A DNA stretch of 64,000 nucleotides, taken from assembly GCA_947683425.1 (NCBI GenBank), contig CANTUQ010000073.1:11987501-12051500 (forward strand), given 5' to 3'. The stretch comes from Excoecaria cochinchinensis (Eukaryota; Streptophyta; Magnoliopsida; Malpighiales; Euphorbiaceae). The notes under the pieces are model-generated. The model ran no database searches, had not been told where the DNA came from, and saw only the letters and a list, made by a program, of their open reading frames with translations. Of this stretch, positions 1-9,534 are shown piece after piece. A program made the translations under genes and the position numbers. Position 1 is the stretch's first letter, and every line of letters begins with the position of its first letter.

Positions 1-359
1 AGGTTTGGATCAGTAAGCGTGCATCTGCAGGTCTTGGTCACTAGGAGTTTTGCTATCTTTTGTATAAAATAGAAATAGAGATGGTAACCTTTTGAGTAAC
101 ATCATTATGTAATATAGAGTGAAAAGAATATGTAAATGTATATGTAAATGGCTTCAATGTATATGTATAACAGTGCATATGTAAAGTTAAATGAAAACAG
201 TGTGTAATATAAACATATATATAAAATGATGTATAGGTGTTGGGCCCTAGCATAATATGTTAGTTTATTTTATTATCGCTTCCGCTAGTGTGTGTACATG
301 TATATGCTAGTGTCCGCGTGGCGCTCCGATATCCTCCCAAGGGGTATTGGGGTGTTACA
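1..359 (+). repeat. 5' LTR (3' terminal part) of the gag-only element
   Basis: It ends in GGGGTGTTACA, the inverted form of the TGTAACACCCC that opens the 3' LTR at 1740. It is immediately followed by the primer site. The rest of this LTR lies left of the window. Confidence 0.93.
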
Positions 360-364
360 GTTAG

Positions 365-376
365 TGGTATCAGAGC
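365..376 (+). other. Primer binding site, tRNA-iMet type
   Basis: TGGTATCAGAGC, 5 bases after the LTR end, is the standard complement of the 3' end of plant initiator methionine tRNA used to prime minus-strand synthesis. Confidence 0.93.
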
Positions 377-467
377 ATAGGTAGATGGTTCTGGTCTATA
401 TGTGATTAGATGTGTAAGTGTTTGTCTAGTGTGTGGCCTGATGCAGATGTTGTTTTGTAGAGTCTAG

Positions 468-1670
468 ATGGAGTCCGACCCGAGTGAGCATGTTGGAGAA
501 ACGACAGGTAGTATGAACCCGATTCGAGTGCATCCACATGTACAAGCACAAGGTAGAGAGGAAAGAGCAGGACCTGCTCAAGACAACCCGGAGCTAATGC
601 AAGGGGTGATACAGATTTTGGATAGATTGACAGCTCCAAAGACTCCATCGAACTTGATAAGAAAGAGAGGAGCTGAAGAATTCCATGGGACATCCTTGGA
701 TCAATCTGAGGTAGCAGAATTTTGGTTAGAGAAGACAGAAAGAATCTTACAAGAGGTTAAATGTCCAGAGAATCAGAAAGCCGATTGCGCCGTGTCATTG
801 CTGCAGAGTGCAGCATATGACTGGTGGAAATTAGTTTTGAGAAATCCTCAAATGCCCTTGGAGTTGACATGGGATTTCTTTGCTCATAAATTCAAAGAGA
901 AGTTTGTGACCAAGGCATATAAAGATGCCAAATGGAAGGAATTTGTGACTTTTAAGCAGAAGGATATGACAGTCGGGGAATATGAAAAAGAGTTTACTCG
1001 TTTGAGTAAATATGCACCAAAAGATATGCTGACTGGAGATTTTAGATGCAGACAGTTTGAAGATGGATTGAGGGAAAGCATAAGGGGACCCTTGTCTGCC
1101 ATGGTTGCTTTACAACCGGTGGGTTATTATCCATTGGTGTTGGCAGCAATGAAAATGGAGGAATCTGAGTTGATAAAACAAAAGATAGAGCAGAAAAGAA
1201 GATTTCCAAGAGAAGATGAGGAAGTTGGTAGAGGAGCTAGAGTAGTAAAAAGAGGAAAGGATGAGCAAGCATCGGTACAAGTACCAACTTCGGTTGGAAG
1301 TGTGAGACCGCCTACTAGTAGAGGGAGTATGGCCCCAGAATGTGAGCACTGTAATAGACGTCACTGGGGCGAGTGTAGAAAGCTCACTGGAGCTTGCTTC
1401 AAATGCGGTAGTACAGAGCATTTCCTTGCTCAATGCCCCATGATCAGAGAGAATAGGGCAACACAAGTAAGCAAGGATAAAGGCAATGCTTCTGGAAATG
1501 TTAGAAGTGGAAGAGGAATAAGTAGAGCCGATAGACAACCATCGGAAACGGTTGAGAGGCCATTTCCTACCGAAGGTCAGCCACGAGCATATGCAATGAC
1601 TGCCAAGGATATAGGGGCAATGATCGGAACTCCTGGTAAGTTTTTTTTTTTTTTTTTATGCTTAGTGTAG
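468..1670 (+). CDS. gag: Gag polyprotein of a Ty3/gypsy element, open reading frame intact
   Basis: A 400-residue ORF starting at ATG 468 downstream of the primer site. The middle (about residues 80-260) is a retrotransposon gag/capsid-like domain, including the DWWK and YEKEFTRLSKYAP motifs seen in chromovirus-like gag. The C-terminal third holds two cysteine clusters: CEHC-(N)3-H-(N)3-C at about 1340-1377, then a canonical CX2CX4HX4C zinc knuckle (CFKCGSTEHFLAQC) at 1395-1436. Gag should assemble virus-like particles and bind element RNA in the cytoplasm. The frame normally runs on into protease after the last residues before 1635; here it enters a 15-base poly-T run and stops. The junction reads CCTGGTAAGT, which resembles a splice donor. 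No frame lesion is seen, unlike most coding sequence in this window, so the ORF may be maintained. Confidence 0.9.
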   Translation: MESDPSEHVGETTGSMNPIRVHPHVQAQGREERAGPAQDNPELMQGVIQILDRLTAPKTPSNLIRKRGAEEFHGTSLDQSEVAEFWLEKTERILQEVKCPENQKADCAVSLLQSAAYDWWKLVLRNPQMPLELTWDFFAHKFKEKFVTKAYKDAKWKEFVTFKQKDMTVGEYEKEFTRLSKYAPKDMLTGDFRCRQFEDGLRESIRGPLSAMVALQPVGYYPLVLAAMKMEESELIKQKIEQKRRFPREDEEVGRGARVVKRGKDEQASVQVPTSVGSVRPPTSRGSMAPECEHCNRRHWGECRKLTGACFKCGSTEHFLAQCPMIRENRATQVSKDKGNASGNVRSGRGISRADRQPSETVERPFPTEGQPRAYAMTAKDIGAMIGTPGKFFFFFLCLV

Positions 1671-1725
1671 TGTATAGTTTGAGCTATTTGCTTGTATGGG
1701 AAAAATTTCGAGGACGAAATTTCTT

Positions 1726-1738
1726 AAGGGGGAGAGAG
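1726..1738 (+). other. Polypurine tract of the gag-only element
   Basis: AAGGGGGAGAGAG directly precedes the 3' LTR. It follows AAATTTCGAGGACGAAATTT, a sequence typical of the 3' end of chromovirus-like plant elements. It should prime plus-strand synthesis. Confidence 0.85.
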
Positions 1739-1926
1739 TTGTAACACCCCGGAATGAGCCTAAAAAAAAAAAAAAATTATTATAGAATTTTGGATTTAAA
1801 AAGACTAAGTTTTTGGTGTGAGAGTCCTGTCGCAAGCGCGACAAGCGTCACGTGCGTGACGGAACCCTCCCTTGTTATAATAGCTATATTGAGAATTAGA
1901 CATGAGAAGTTGTAAGGAGTTGCCAT

Positions 1927-2015
1927 ATGGCATTGTAAGAGAGTGACAAGTGGCATTGTAAGAGAGTGACAAGTGGCATTGTAAGAGAGTGACAAGTGGC
2001 ATCGTAGGAGGGTGA
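1927..2015 (+). repeat. 23-bp tandem repeat, four copies, in the gag-only LTR
   Basis: GGCATTGTAAGAGAGTGACA recurs with starts at 1929, 1952, 1975 and 1998, a regular 23-bp step; the fourth copy has several changes. Confidence 0.9.
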
Positions 2016-3108
2016 CAAATGGAAAGAGATGTATATTGACTAAAGGATAAAGGTATTTGACTTAATAAATATAAGAGGGATTAATTTGGGTTAAAGAAAT
2101 GAATTAAATGAATTAAAGAGGATAAGTATGGTTGATTAAAGGTAAGGATGAGATTAACTAAAGTAAAGTGGTATTAATTAAAGAAGTAAAGTTGGATGAG
2201 GATGGAAGAGCTGCCTTTCTTTTTCTTCTTCTTATCACGTTGGGTTCTTAGCTTTAAGAATTCATTTGTTTTCTTTGTGCTTTCTACCACTTTCCTCTTC
2301 ATCCACCTTCTTGGTTCTTTCTTCTCAAACTATTTTGAGAGATCCATTTGAGTTGTTTGAAGAGTTAAAAGAGGTAAGTGATCTTTCTTAGTTAAGATGA
2401 CTTTTATTTCCAATATTCCTGTTTTTAATTTAAAGTAAGAAGAGGAGTAACTTTAGTATTTTGCTTGGTTTTGATTCAAGCTAAGAACAAGAAAGTGGAC
2501 AAATGCAAAGAGAAGGTTGGAGTTGAATAAAGTTCAAGATCAAGTTTCTAAGAGGTAGGGATCGTGTGCGGTTTTAGGTTTAGCTCGTTCTGATTGTTTG
2601 CAGTGACAATTGATGCATGTATATGTACAAGTTGTGATTATATGTGTGTTAGATGATTTGTACATGTTTTATTGATGTAAAGTGTGTATGTGGGTAAAAT
2701 TCTGTTTAGTTGTTCATAGACCTCTGTGTGTTGTTATGACCATAAGTAGAGTTTTAGAGCTCCAATCGAGCTGATTCTAGTTGCATATGAACCTTAAGAG
2801 CTGTATCTAAAAATGTCTAAGAGGACTCCAGAGCTAATTCTGGACTTAAGGTCCTCAAAAGTGTTAAAAACCGTGACCCCTCTGACTGAGTGGGTTCACT
2901 GGAGCAGTATGTGGTTTTTGGGTCATATCTGGAGTTATAGATGTCAAAATGACCTCAAATTTGTCCCATTGAAAAGCTAACATCTTAATAAATAATTATT
3001 ATGAAGAACGTTTTGCCTAAAAATGTCTGTAACTAGGTGTAAAATGTGTTACAAGTTTAGACCTGATGCCCGTCTGGAGTCTGTCTCATAGAGTGAGATA
3101 GAATAGGT

Positions 3109-3214
3109 TTACACGGCTGTATGGAATTCCTCACCGCCGTGTAAAACGTCTCTGTCCCATTTTTACCCAATTTTCACGTCCCACACGGCGGTATGAGTTG
3201 TCTTACCGCCGTGT
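3109..3214 (+). other. Two GC-rich hairpins in the gag-only LTR
   Basis: The first hairpin pairs TTACACGGC (3109-3117) with GCCGTGTAA (3136-3144). The second pairs ACACGGCGGTA (3183-3193) with TACCGCCGTGT (3204-3214). They stand out in an AT-rich LTR. Their role is unknown; a structured region in the transcript leader is one possibility. Confidence 0.7.
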
Positions 3215-4350
3215 AACCTCATTTTTCACCCAAAAAGGTACTTTTTCCTTCCCGGATCATACTCTAACTTTACCGGAAGGTATTACCATTTATCCAACTC
3301 ATGATTAATATTTAAAAAGAGTATATGGATGTCTTTTTAATTGAATTATATGTAAATGATACTATAGTATATAAGTTTATGATTGGAACTTAAATGTATG
3401 TGCTTTGTGATGATTGAACATGATTAATAAGATTATACATGAATTAAATGTCTTTGAATTTGATAAATACATATGAACTATAGTTGGGGGGTTTTGAAAT
3501 TGTGTATAATATGTTAATTATTTATTGAGCCTGATTACCGATATAGTGGATAGATAAGCATGCTTATAAAGGGCTAGAGTGCAGCTGCTAGAGTTGGCCT
3601 TAATTGTGCCCAGAGCCTTGGATACCTTGAGTATTCAAATAGAGTTTGAGTTAATTCTCCATATGTAGGATACTGTAAATAGTATCCAGAGTTACCCGTA
3701 TCCACCATAAAAAGGAATTCAGGCTTGTCTTTGTTAAATGTTTTATAGTAGTGTTTTGAACATATGTTACAATATATGAAAGAGATGTTACATGATAGTA
3801 ATCTGTACAAGTATATGTTATTTGAACATGTGTACATGATTTAAATGAGAGTGAAAGTATATGCTTGAGTTGTTAATTGATGCATGTGATTAAAGTGTTT
3901 TATTCGTGTGACTTCGAAAGAAGTCCTTTGCATTATTTCATCCCCACTAAGCGTTATCGCTTAGCACGGACGTTTGCTTCCGTGTAGGTACAGGTTTGGA
4001 TCAGTAAGCGTGCATCTGCAGGTCTTGGTCACTAGGAGTTTTGCTATCTTTTGTATAAAATAGAAATAGAGATGGTAACCTTTTGAGTAACATCATTATG
4101 TAATATAGAGTGAAAAGAATATGTAAATGTATATGTAAATGGCTTCAATGTATATGTATAACAGTGCATATGTAAAGTTAAATGAAAACAGTGTGTAATA
4201 TAAACATATATATAAAATGATGTATAGGTGTTGGGCCCTAGCATAATATGTTAGTTTATTTTATTATCGCTTCCGCTAGTGTGTGTACATGTATATGCTA
4301 GTGTCCGCGTGGCGCTCCGATATCCTCCCAAGGGGTATTGGGGTGTTACA

Positions 4351-4761
4351 AAACTAATGTCCTCATCTTTAACAAATAGCTCGTTTTATGTATGATTTGT
4401 ATTTTATTCACAATGGGGGTTGAATTCCGCCCCTAGTTTTATTATAATTTATTTTCATGCACTTTACTTTAATTATGCTTTATTTATTTATCGCTTTCCC
4501 TGTATGGACAATTTGCGCTTTAATTTAACTGCATTAAAATTGAATGAGAAATGGAATGAAACAATAAATTCAAAACTCAACTATAAACCTAACCAAGGTA
4601 TGAATAAATGGGAAGTCCCGAACATTCTCTGGTCTTTGGGCTCAATGAGGCGAGAGGGCCATCTCAATGTTCAATTGGGATGGGGCCTCCAAGACACCTC
4701 TTGTGTCCCGTAAAAGGCTCAAAATTGCACAGTCCTAGGTGCCACAAGGCGAGAGGGCTAT
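4351..4761 (+). repeat. Element C 5' LTR, middle piece between the gag-only element and A
   Basis: It aligns by eye with 41453-41855 of C's 3' LTR, including the phrase at 4361 (cctcatctttaacaaatag) and the repeated 'caagacacctcttgtg' phrase. A short ORF here is not a gene. Confidence 0.9.
4757..4761 (+). repeat. Target site duplication of element A, left copy
   Basis: GCTAT just before the LTR start, identical to 19029-19033 just after element A. Joining the flanks restores C's LTR sequence as seen at 41851-41870. Confidence 0.95.
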
Positions 4762-5155
4762 TGTAGACACCGGGTCCTGAGGTAGCTCAGACCAAGGTTA
4801 CCTAATGATGATAATATTTATTCAAAAATAGACAGAGAATGAAAGCACTTTGGCTCTCTATGGACTGGGATTTCAGCAGGGTATTTTAGGCAAATCTTAA
4901 TAATTTTTATAAATAAAATATAAAAAAAATAATAAAAAATATAAACAAAATATAAAATATAAAAATTAAAAATTAAAATTAAAATTAAGGTTAGGTTAAT
5001 TTAATTAATTGAAGTTATAAGCTTATTAAATTAAAGAGAAAATAAATTAGAAGGTAAGTAGAGAGATTAATTAATTAGAGTATATGATAATTAATTAGAG
5101 TACATAATAATTTAAAATAAAAGAGGGTATTTAGGTAACTTACCTAAAACTAAGC

Positions 5156-5163
5156 TATAAAAA
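5156..5163 (+). promoter_or_regulatory. Putative TATA box of the element A LTR promoter
   Basis: TATAAAAA stands about 40 bases upstream of a long GA-rich stretch that could be the transcribed leader. The same box is at 15435-15442 in LTR2. The start site itself cannot be read from sequence. Confidence 0.5.
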
Positions 5164-6340
5164 GAAAATAACCTAGACCTAAAGGGGGGCGGCAGATTGA
5201 AAAAAAAAAAGAGAAAGGAAAACATAGGAGAGTAAGGGAGCCGCAGAAAAAAGGAGACCTAAATAGCAAGAAATCAAAGAAAAAAGGAGACTAAATAGCA
5301 AGAAATCAAAGAAAAAAAGAAAAAGAAAAAGAGAGAAGACCCAAAGAAAGAACAGAGACCAAGCCCGAGAGCAAGAGAGACCAAGAAGGAAAAGGGAAAA
5401 GAGAGAAAAAGAGAGAGAGCAGATCGACCCAAGAAAGAACAAACCCGAAAGCAAGAGAAAGAGGAAAAGAGAAGGAGAAATCGGGAGCTAAAACCCAGTT
5501 CGAGGAGAGCTAAAAGTGCTTAAATCCTTTGATCTTAAACATACAAATCTGAAGGTAACACAAAACCTTATGTTTCCAGCCAGTGAACAGAGCATTTAGT
5601 ATTTAAATGTCTATTTTTCATCTATTCTGTTTAACTCTAATTCCATTTGTTTAAATCTTTGATTGATAAAATCATATAGTAATGATTTGTTCTTGTTAAT
5701 ATTGAGTTTGCTTAGTGTTTGCAAATATTTCTATAAATTAAAAAGTTAAAGAACAATGAAAATCAGAAAAAAGAAAAAAGTACTATTCATCATCTTCAAC
5801 CTTCGTTCTTCCTCTCTAAAATTTAGTTTTTTATTTCCCTCTTTTGTTGCTTAAATTTCATTTACTTCGAAAATAAATGTCTGGTGATTTATGATATTTA
5901 TCTTGCATTTAGTTCTCATTTTGATTTAAAAAAAAAAAGAGACAAAAAGGTTTTCTTTTATTCTTGGCGAGTTGCTGGTTTTTTGGGGTCTGTTCCAGGC
6001 AGCGACGATGGGAAGGCGGTGACTGATGACCGTCCGTCGCTGCCTGTGTCGCCGGTAGCCGCCCGTTGCTCCTCCGTGTGCTGCCTTTTCTTTCCTCCTG
6101 CCTCTCCACATCCCTGCACGTCGCATGCTCTGTTTTTATCTTCATTGTTGCAAGTTTTGCATGCAAATGATAACACTGTCGCTATTTTCTTTCATTTTTC
6201 ATTACATTTTTCATGCTTTGGGCCAATCTACAGTGCCTCCTTTGTTTTATTTGTCTATTTGTCTTTTTTTGCTTTGCCAATCACGTGGGTCACATGAATG
6301 TTGTTTAATTTCCTTTCATTGGTTTGCCATTTATTCACTT

Positions 6341-6341
6341 A

Positions 6342-6380
<39 letters not shown>
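6341..6380 (+). repeat. ATT trinucleotide microsatellite in A LTR1
   Basis: About 13 uninterrupted ATT units, with a shorter counterpart at 16618-16652 in LTR2. Further imperfect ATT runs follow to about 6455. Confidence 0.95.
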
Positions 6381-6999
6381 CTTTCAAATATCATTATTAT
6401 GATTATCATTAATATTATTATGATTATTATGATTATTTTTATTATTATTATTATATTTTTTATCATTATTGTCTTTTGTTAAATTCCATTTTGCATGATT
6501 TTACGTCAACTGTGCATGCCTTTGTTTCTCTCTTTGACCCATTAGCACTGTCATATTTTGTTAAATTCCATTTCATTTGCCAGTACGTTGGTCACTCTCA
6601 CTCGTAATGACTCAGATTTGTTTTCAATTTTTTGCTTATTTAATTTTGTTCATTTTTATACAAGTTCCGTTTTATTAGTATTTTTATTTTGTAATTTTTT
6701 ATGTCATAATAATTTAATAAATTTTATTATTATTATTGTTAATTTTGCATGATTTCATTTGAATTGTTGAAGTCACTTTACTGTTGTTTATTGTTTGGTT
6801 CATAACAATTTCTTCTTTAATATTGCTTAATTATTTATTACCTTCTGCTTGTTTAATTTTCTTTGTTTCATTTTATTAATTTCGTTTTAATTTTATTTGT
6901 ATATTTAATTGTTGTGATTTAAATTTATTGAATTTTGGCATTTTAAAATTGGAACCGGCATTTTTCAGTGGAAGGGGCGCCTTTTTGCGCAAGAGGGTA

Positions 7000-7040
7000 A
7001 AAACACAGCTGTGTTCCTTAAGGAAGCACAGCTGTGTTTT
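7000..7040 (+). other. 41-bp near-perfect palindrome in the A LTR
   Basis: Arms AAAACACAGCTGTG (7000-7013) and CACAGCTGTGTTTT (7027-7040) are exact inverted repeats. They flank TTCCTTAAGGAA, itself a palindrome. The copy at 17250-17290 is unchanged. Confidence 0.93.
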
Positions 7041-8779
7041 CATGTCCTTTTTCTTTTGTCTTGTTTTATCTTATTTTAGCATGCATACTTTGTCCTTGTT
7101 TATTCATTCTTTCTCTTATTAATGCAATTATTAATCTTGGTTTATATTTAATTAATTCTATTGATTTTTTTTATTTTATTCATCTCTAATTGATTTAATT
7201 GGTTATGTGTTCATCTTTAATTAATTTGATTGAGTATTTGTATTTAATTGATTTAATTGGTAAGTTATATTTAATTAGCTTAATTGATTGTCATATTATT
7301 TAATTGATTGTGTAACTGATTATTTGAATTGTCTAATTTATTCAATTAATTGCTTGCTTGGTTTGTTATTAATCTATAATATATTTGTTGTGTTCTCCAT
7401 CGTTTTACTTTGCATATTGTATATATATTTCTTGTTGTTTATCCATCATTTGTTGTTTGCTCATTGTCATTAATCTGGCCATTGTTTAATTGTTAATATG
7501 AATGTCATTTCACGTTGCTTAGTCATGGCTGGTTGTCCATCATTATTCTAGTTATTATATTGCTTATTAGTTACTCATATATTAGTGTATTTGTCATAAA
7601 TAATCTTGACTTGGAATAATTATTTGCATAATGTACAACACGATTCATAAACTAATAGATATTTAATTGATTGTTTAAATTTAATGGGCTGTTATATAAT
7701 TTAAAATATTGTTTAATTGATTGTACTATTTGCATAAATAATTTTTTATTTGATTTATTCAACTAGTTACTTATGTACATTATTTACTTGATTGATTATT
7801 TATTTAATTAACTTATACAATCATTTATTTGTTTATATTTTATTATTGATTTGATTTAATTCACTAACACTTTATTTTATGTTGTTCTTTTAATTGCCTT
7901 AAAATGTGCTTACCTCGCCTTGAGCTATATATTCGAATGGATCGGGGATCGAGAGAACTAAGTGCTTCGAAAACTTGGGTTTGCATCCTTAATTTCAATA
8001 TTTATTTCTGTTGTATTATCTTACATGTTGCATGTAAAAACGAATTTCAAAATTGCACGTATAAGGAAAAATCACAATTATTTATAATAATTAAAATTGG
8101 AATTTTTTATTAATAAAATGGACCAATGTCCTATTTTTTATCCAATAAAATCTCACTATCAAATGGAGAACTAACTTTTATAAAATGGGATCACTCATCC
8201 CGATTTTCAAATAAATGTCCTAAAAATAGTTCTCTAATTTTTTTAAGTCGATAAAAGGAACCAATGTTCCTAAAATTCAATAAATTACCCGATTTATGTA
8301 TGATTTATTTTAAAGTGTTCATTTATTTATGTTGGGCCCTTGTAATTTAAGTATTTGGGGCAAATTCTATTCTTCTAATATAATTTATTCATTTATTTAT
8401 TTAGACGCTTTCTAATGTGGATGAGTTGCGCTTTAAATTCAATGCATGTTCGTGTGAGGAGAGGAATGGAATCACGTTTCATTAAAAACTCATTTATAAA
8501 ACTTAACTTAACTCATTAATAAAAGTAAAGTTCCGAACACCGTCTTTGGTTTAAGACTATCGAGGTTAGAGACCTCTCCCAAATTTTTGGGTGGCGACTC
8601 CTGAACACCTCAAGGTGCCTTTAGGCGTCATTAGGCTAGGTTGTTCTTCCCAATGTTCTATTGGAAGGAATACACCTATGATGTCTCATGGCGCCCATGA
8701 TCGAAAAAGACGCGATCGATCCCTCGAGCCCCAAAAAGCGGGCTCAAAGAGGGCCTTGCTGGTCCTGCGCGCGTCACAG

Positions 8780-8797
8780 TGGCGACTCCACTGGGGA
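8780..8797 (+). other. Primer binding site of element A, tRNA-Arg type
   Basis: TGGCGACTCCACTGGGGA starts one base after the LTR. It fits the 3' end of a plant tRNA-Arg, the primer known for Ogre/Tat elements. Confidence 0.85.
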
Positions 8798-9534
8798 TGA
8801 TCAAAACTTTGCTTCGAAAGTGAGTTAAGTTAAGTTTTATAAATGAGTTATTAATGAAACCAAAATTCCATTTCTCTTCAAAATTGCATTGCACTCATTA
8901 GAGCCTTAGAATATGTTAGTTGGTCCCCTATTTACCCCGGTGCGTTCCTAAAACACGACTCTACTTTCACTCATTGTAGGGAAGTGTTCGGGAAAATCAC
9001 CAGCCCAAGTCTCGTGCCATTTATGGTATATCAAATGATGACCCGATCGGTCGTTATGCTCGTGATGAGCTAGACCCGTCGGCAGGGACCACGCTTGGGT
9101 AAACTTGAAGTAACACCACCCTCTGACTAAAGCTCATGTAATGACCATAGAAACTTCCACTAGGTTACGTGTACCTTAACAAATATGCTTGTTACGTGGG
9201 CCTTTATATATTAAACCAATTCAAGCTCATTAATTGGGCTCTCATCAAAGGCTTTCATGCCCCGGTGGGCTCACTTTTAATATGTTTGAAAGGTCTAAAT
9301 ATATAATGGCCAAAATCCATGCGTATGTGCTTTAAATTAAGAGTGTTATGCTGCTGGTTTTTCACCACGCATCATACGCGCCCATTGGGTTCCCCGTTAA
9401 TCCATAGGTCAAGCCCACCTAGGAAAGAGACCGCATTACTGCGTGTGTGGGAGTAACAAGGTTGGAAGGTGCTATATGCTTGCATGTGGTTGTCTCTGTT
9501 GCATTAACACGATCATGCATTATTACTGTCATTC
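8798..9534 (+). other. Conserved untranslated leader of element A
   Basis: No gene is seen. The leader is clearly shared with B (29729-30760) and C (19369-20300): phrases such as 'gttggtccc', 'atcaccagcccaag' and 'gctcatgtaatg' occur in the same order. A short hairpin lies at 8959-8981 (CTCTAC with GTAGGG). The end carries a TTTTTCAG acceptor-like site near 9558. Leaders of retroelements commonly hold RNA packaging or dimerisation signals; whether this one does is inference. Confidence 0.75.

Larger units (their letters stand above)
1..4350 (+). mobile_element. Gag-only Ty3/gypsy retrotransposon (TR-GAG type), 5' end cut by window edge
   Basis: Bases 1-359 repeat almost exactly at 3992-4350, so they are the tail of the 5' LTR and 1740-4350 is the complete 3' LTR. 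Between them are only about 1.4 kb: a tRNA-iMet-type primer site, one gag ORF and a polypurine tract. There is no protease, reverse transcriptase, RNase H or integrase. This LTR-gag-LTR arrangement matches the plant non-autonomous class called TR-GAG; mobilisation would need a partner's pol. The two LTR copies look nearly identical over the shared 359 bases, which suggests a recent insertion. The 3' flank (aaactaatgtcctc) is LTR sequence of element C, matching about 41450-41470, so this element is inserted in C's 5' LTR. The 5' target duplication lies outside the window. Confidence 0.9.
1740..4350 (+). repeat. 3' LTR of the gag-only element (2611 bp)
   Basis: It runs from TGTAACACCCC to GGGGTGTTACA, perfect terminal inverted repeats beginning TG and ending CA. 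It is noncoding and AT-rich, with a short tandem repeat near 1927, a pair of hairpins near 3109-3214, and a terminal 359 bases shared with the window start. The small ORFs predicted here lack any recognisable protein feature. Confidence 0.92.
4762..8778 (+). repeat. Element A 5' LTR (4017 bp)
   Basis: It starts TGTAGACACCGGGTCC and ends GCGCGCGTCACA, matching 15042-19028. In order it contains an AT-rich start, a TATA-like box at 5156, a purine-rich (GA) stretch at 5200-5490, a GC-richer block at about 6000-6130, an ATT microsatellite, a large palindrome at 7000-7040, and a 3' part shared with the LTRs of B and C. ORFs in it are low-complexity artefacts. Confidence 0.95.

Noticed and set aside
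1110..1538. Minus-strand ORF of 142 codons
   Set aside because: Shadow of the plus-strand gag ORF.
5179..5454. Phe/Leu/Ser-rich minus-strand ORF (also 15429-15710) as a membrane protein
   Set aside because: It is the complement of a GA-rich stretch in an LTR; the hydrophobic look is compositional.
6125..6412. ORFs in the A LTR (also 16401-16685) as conserved small proteins because they recur
   Set aside because: They recur because the two LTRs are copies, and their ends are microsatellite codons.
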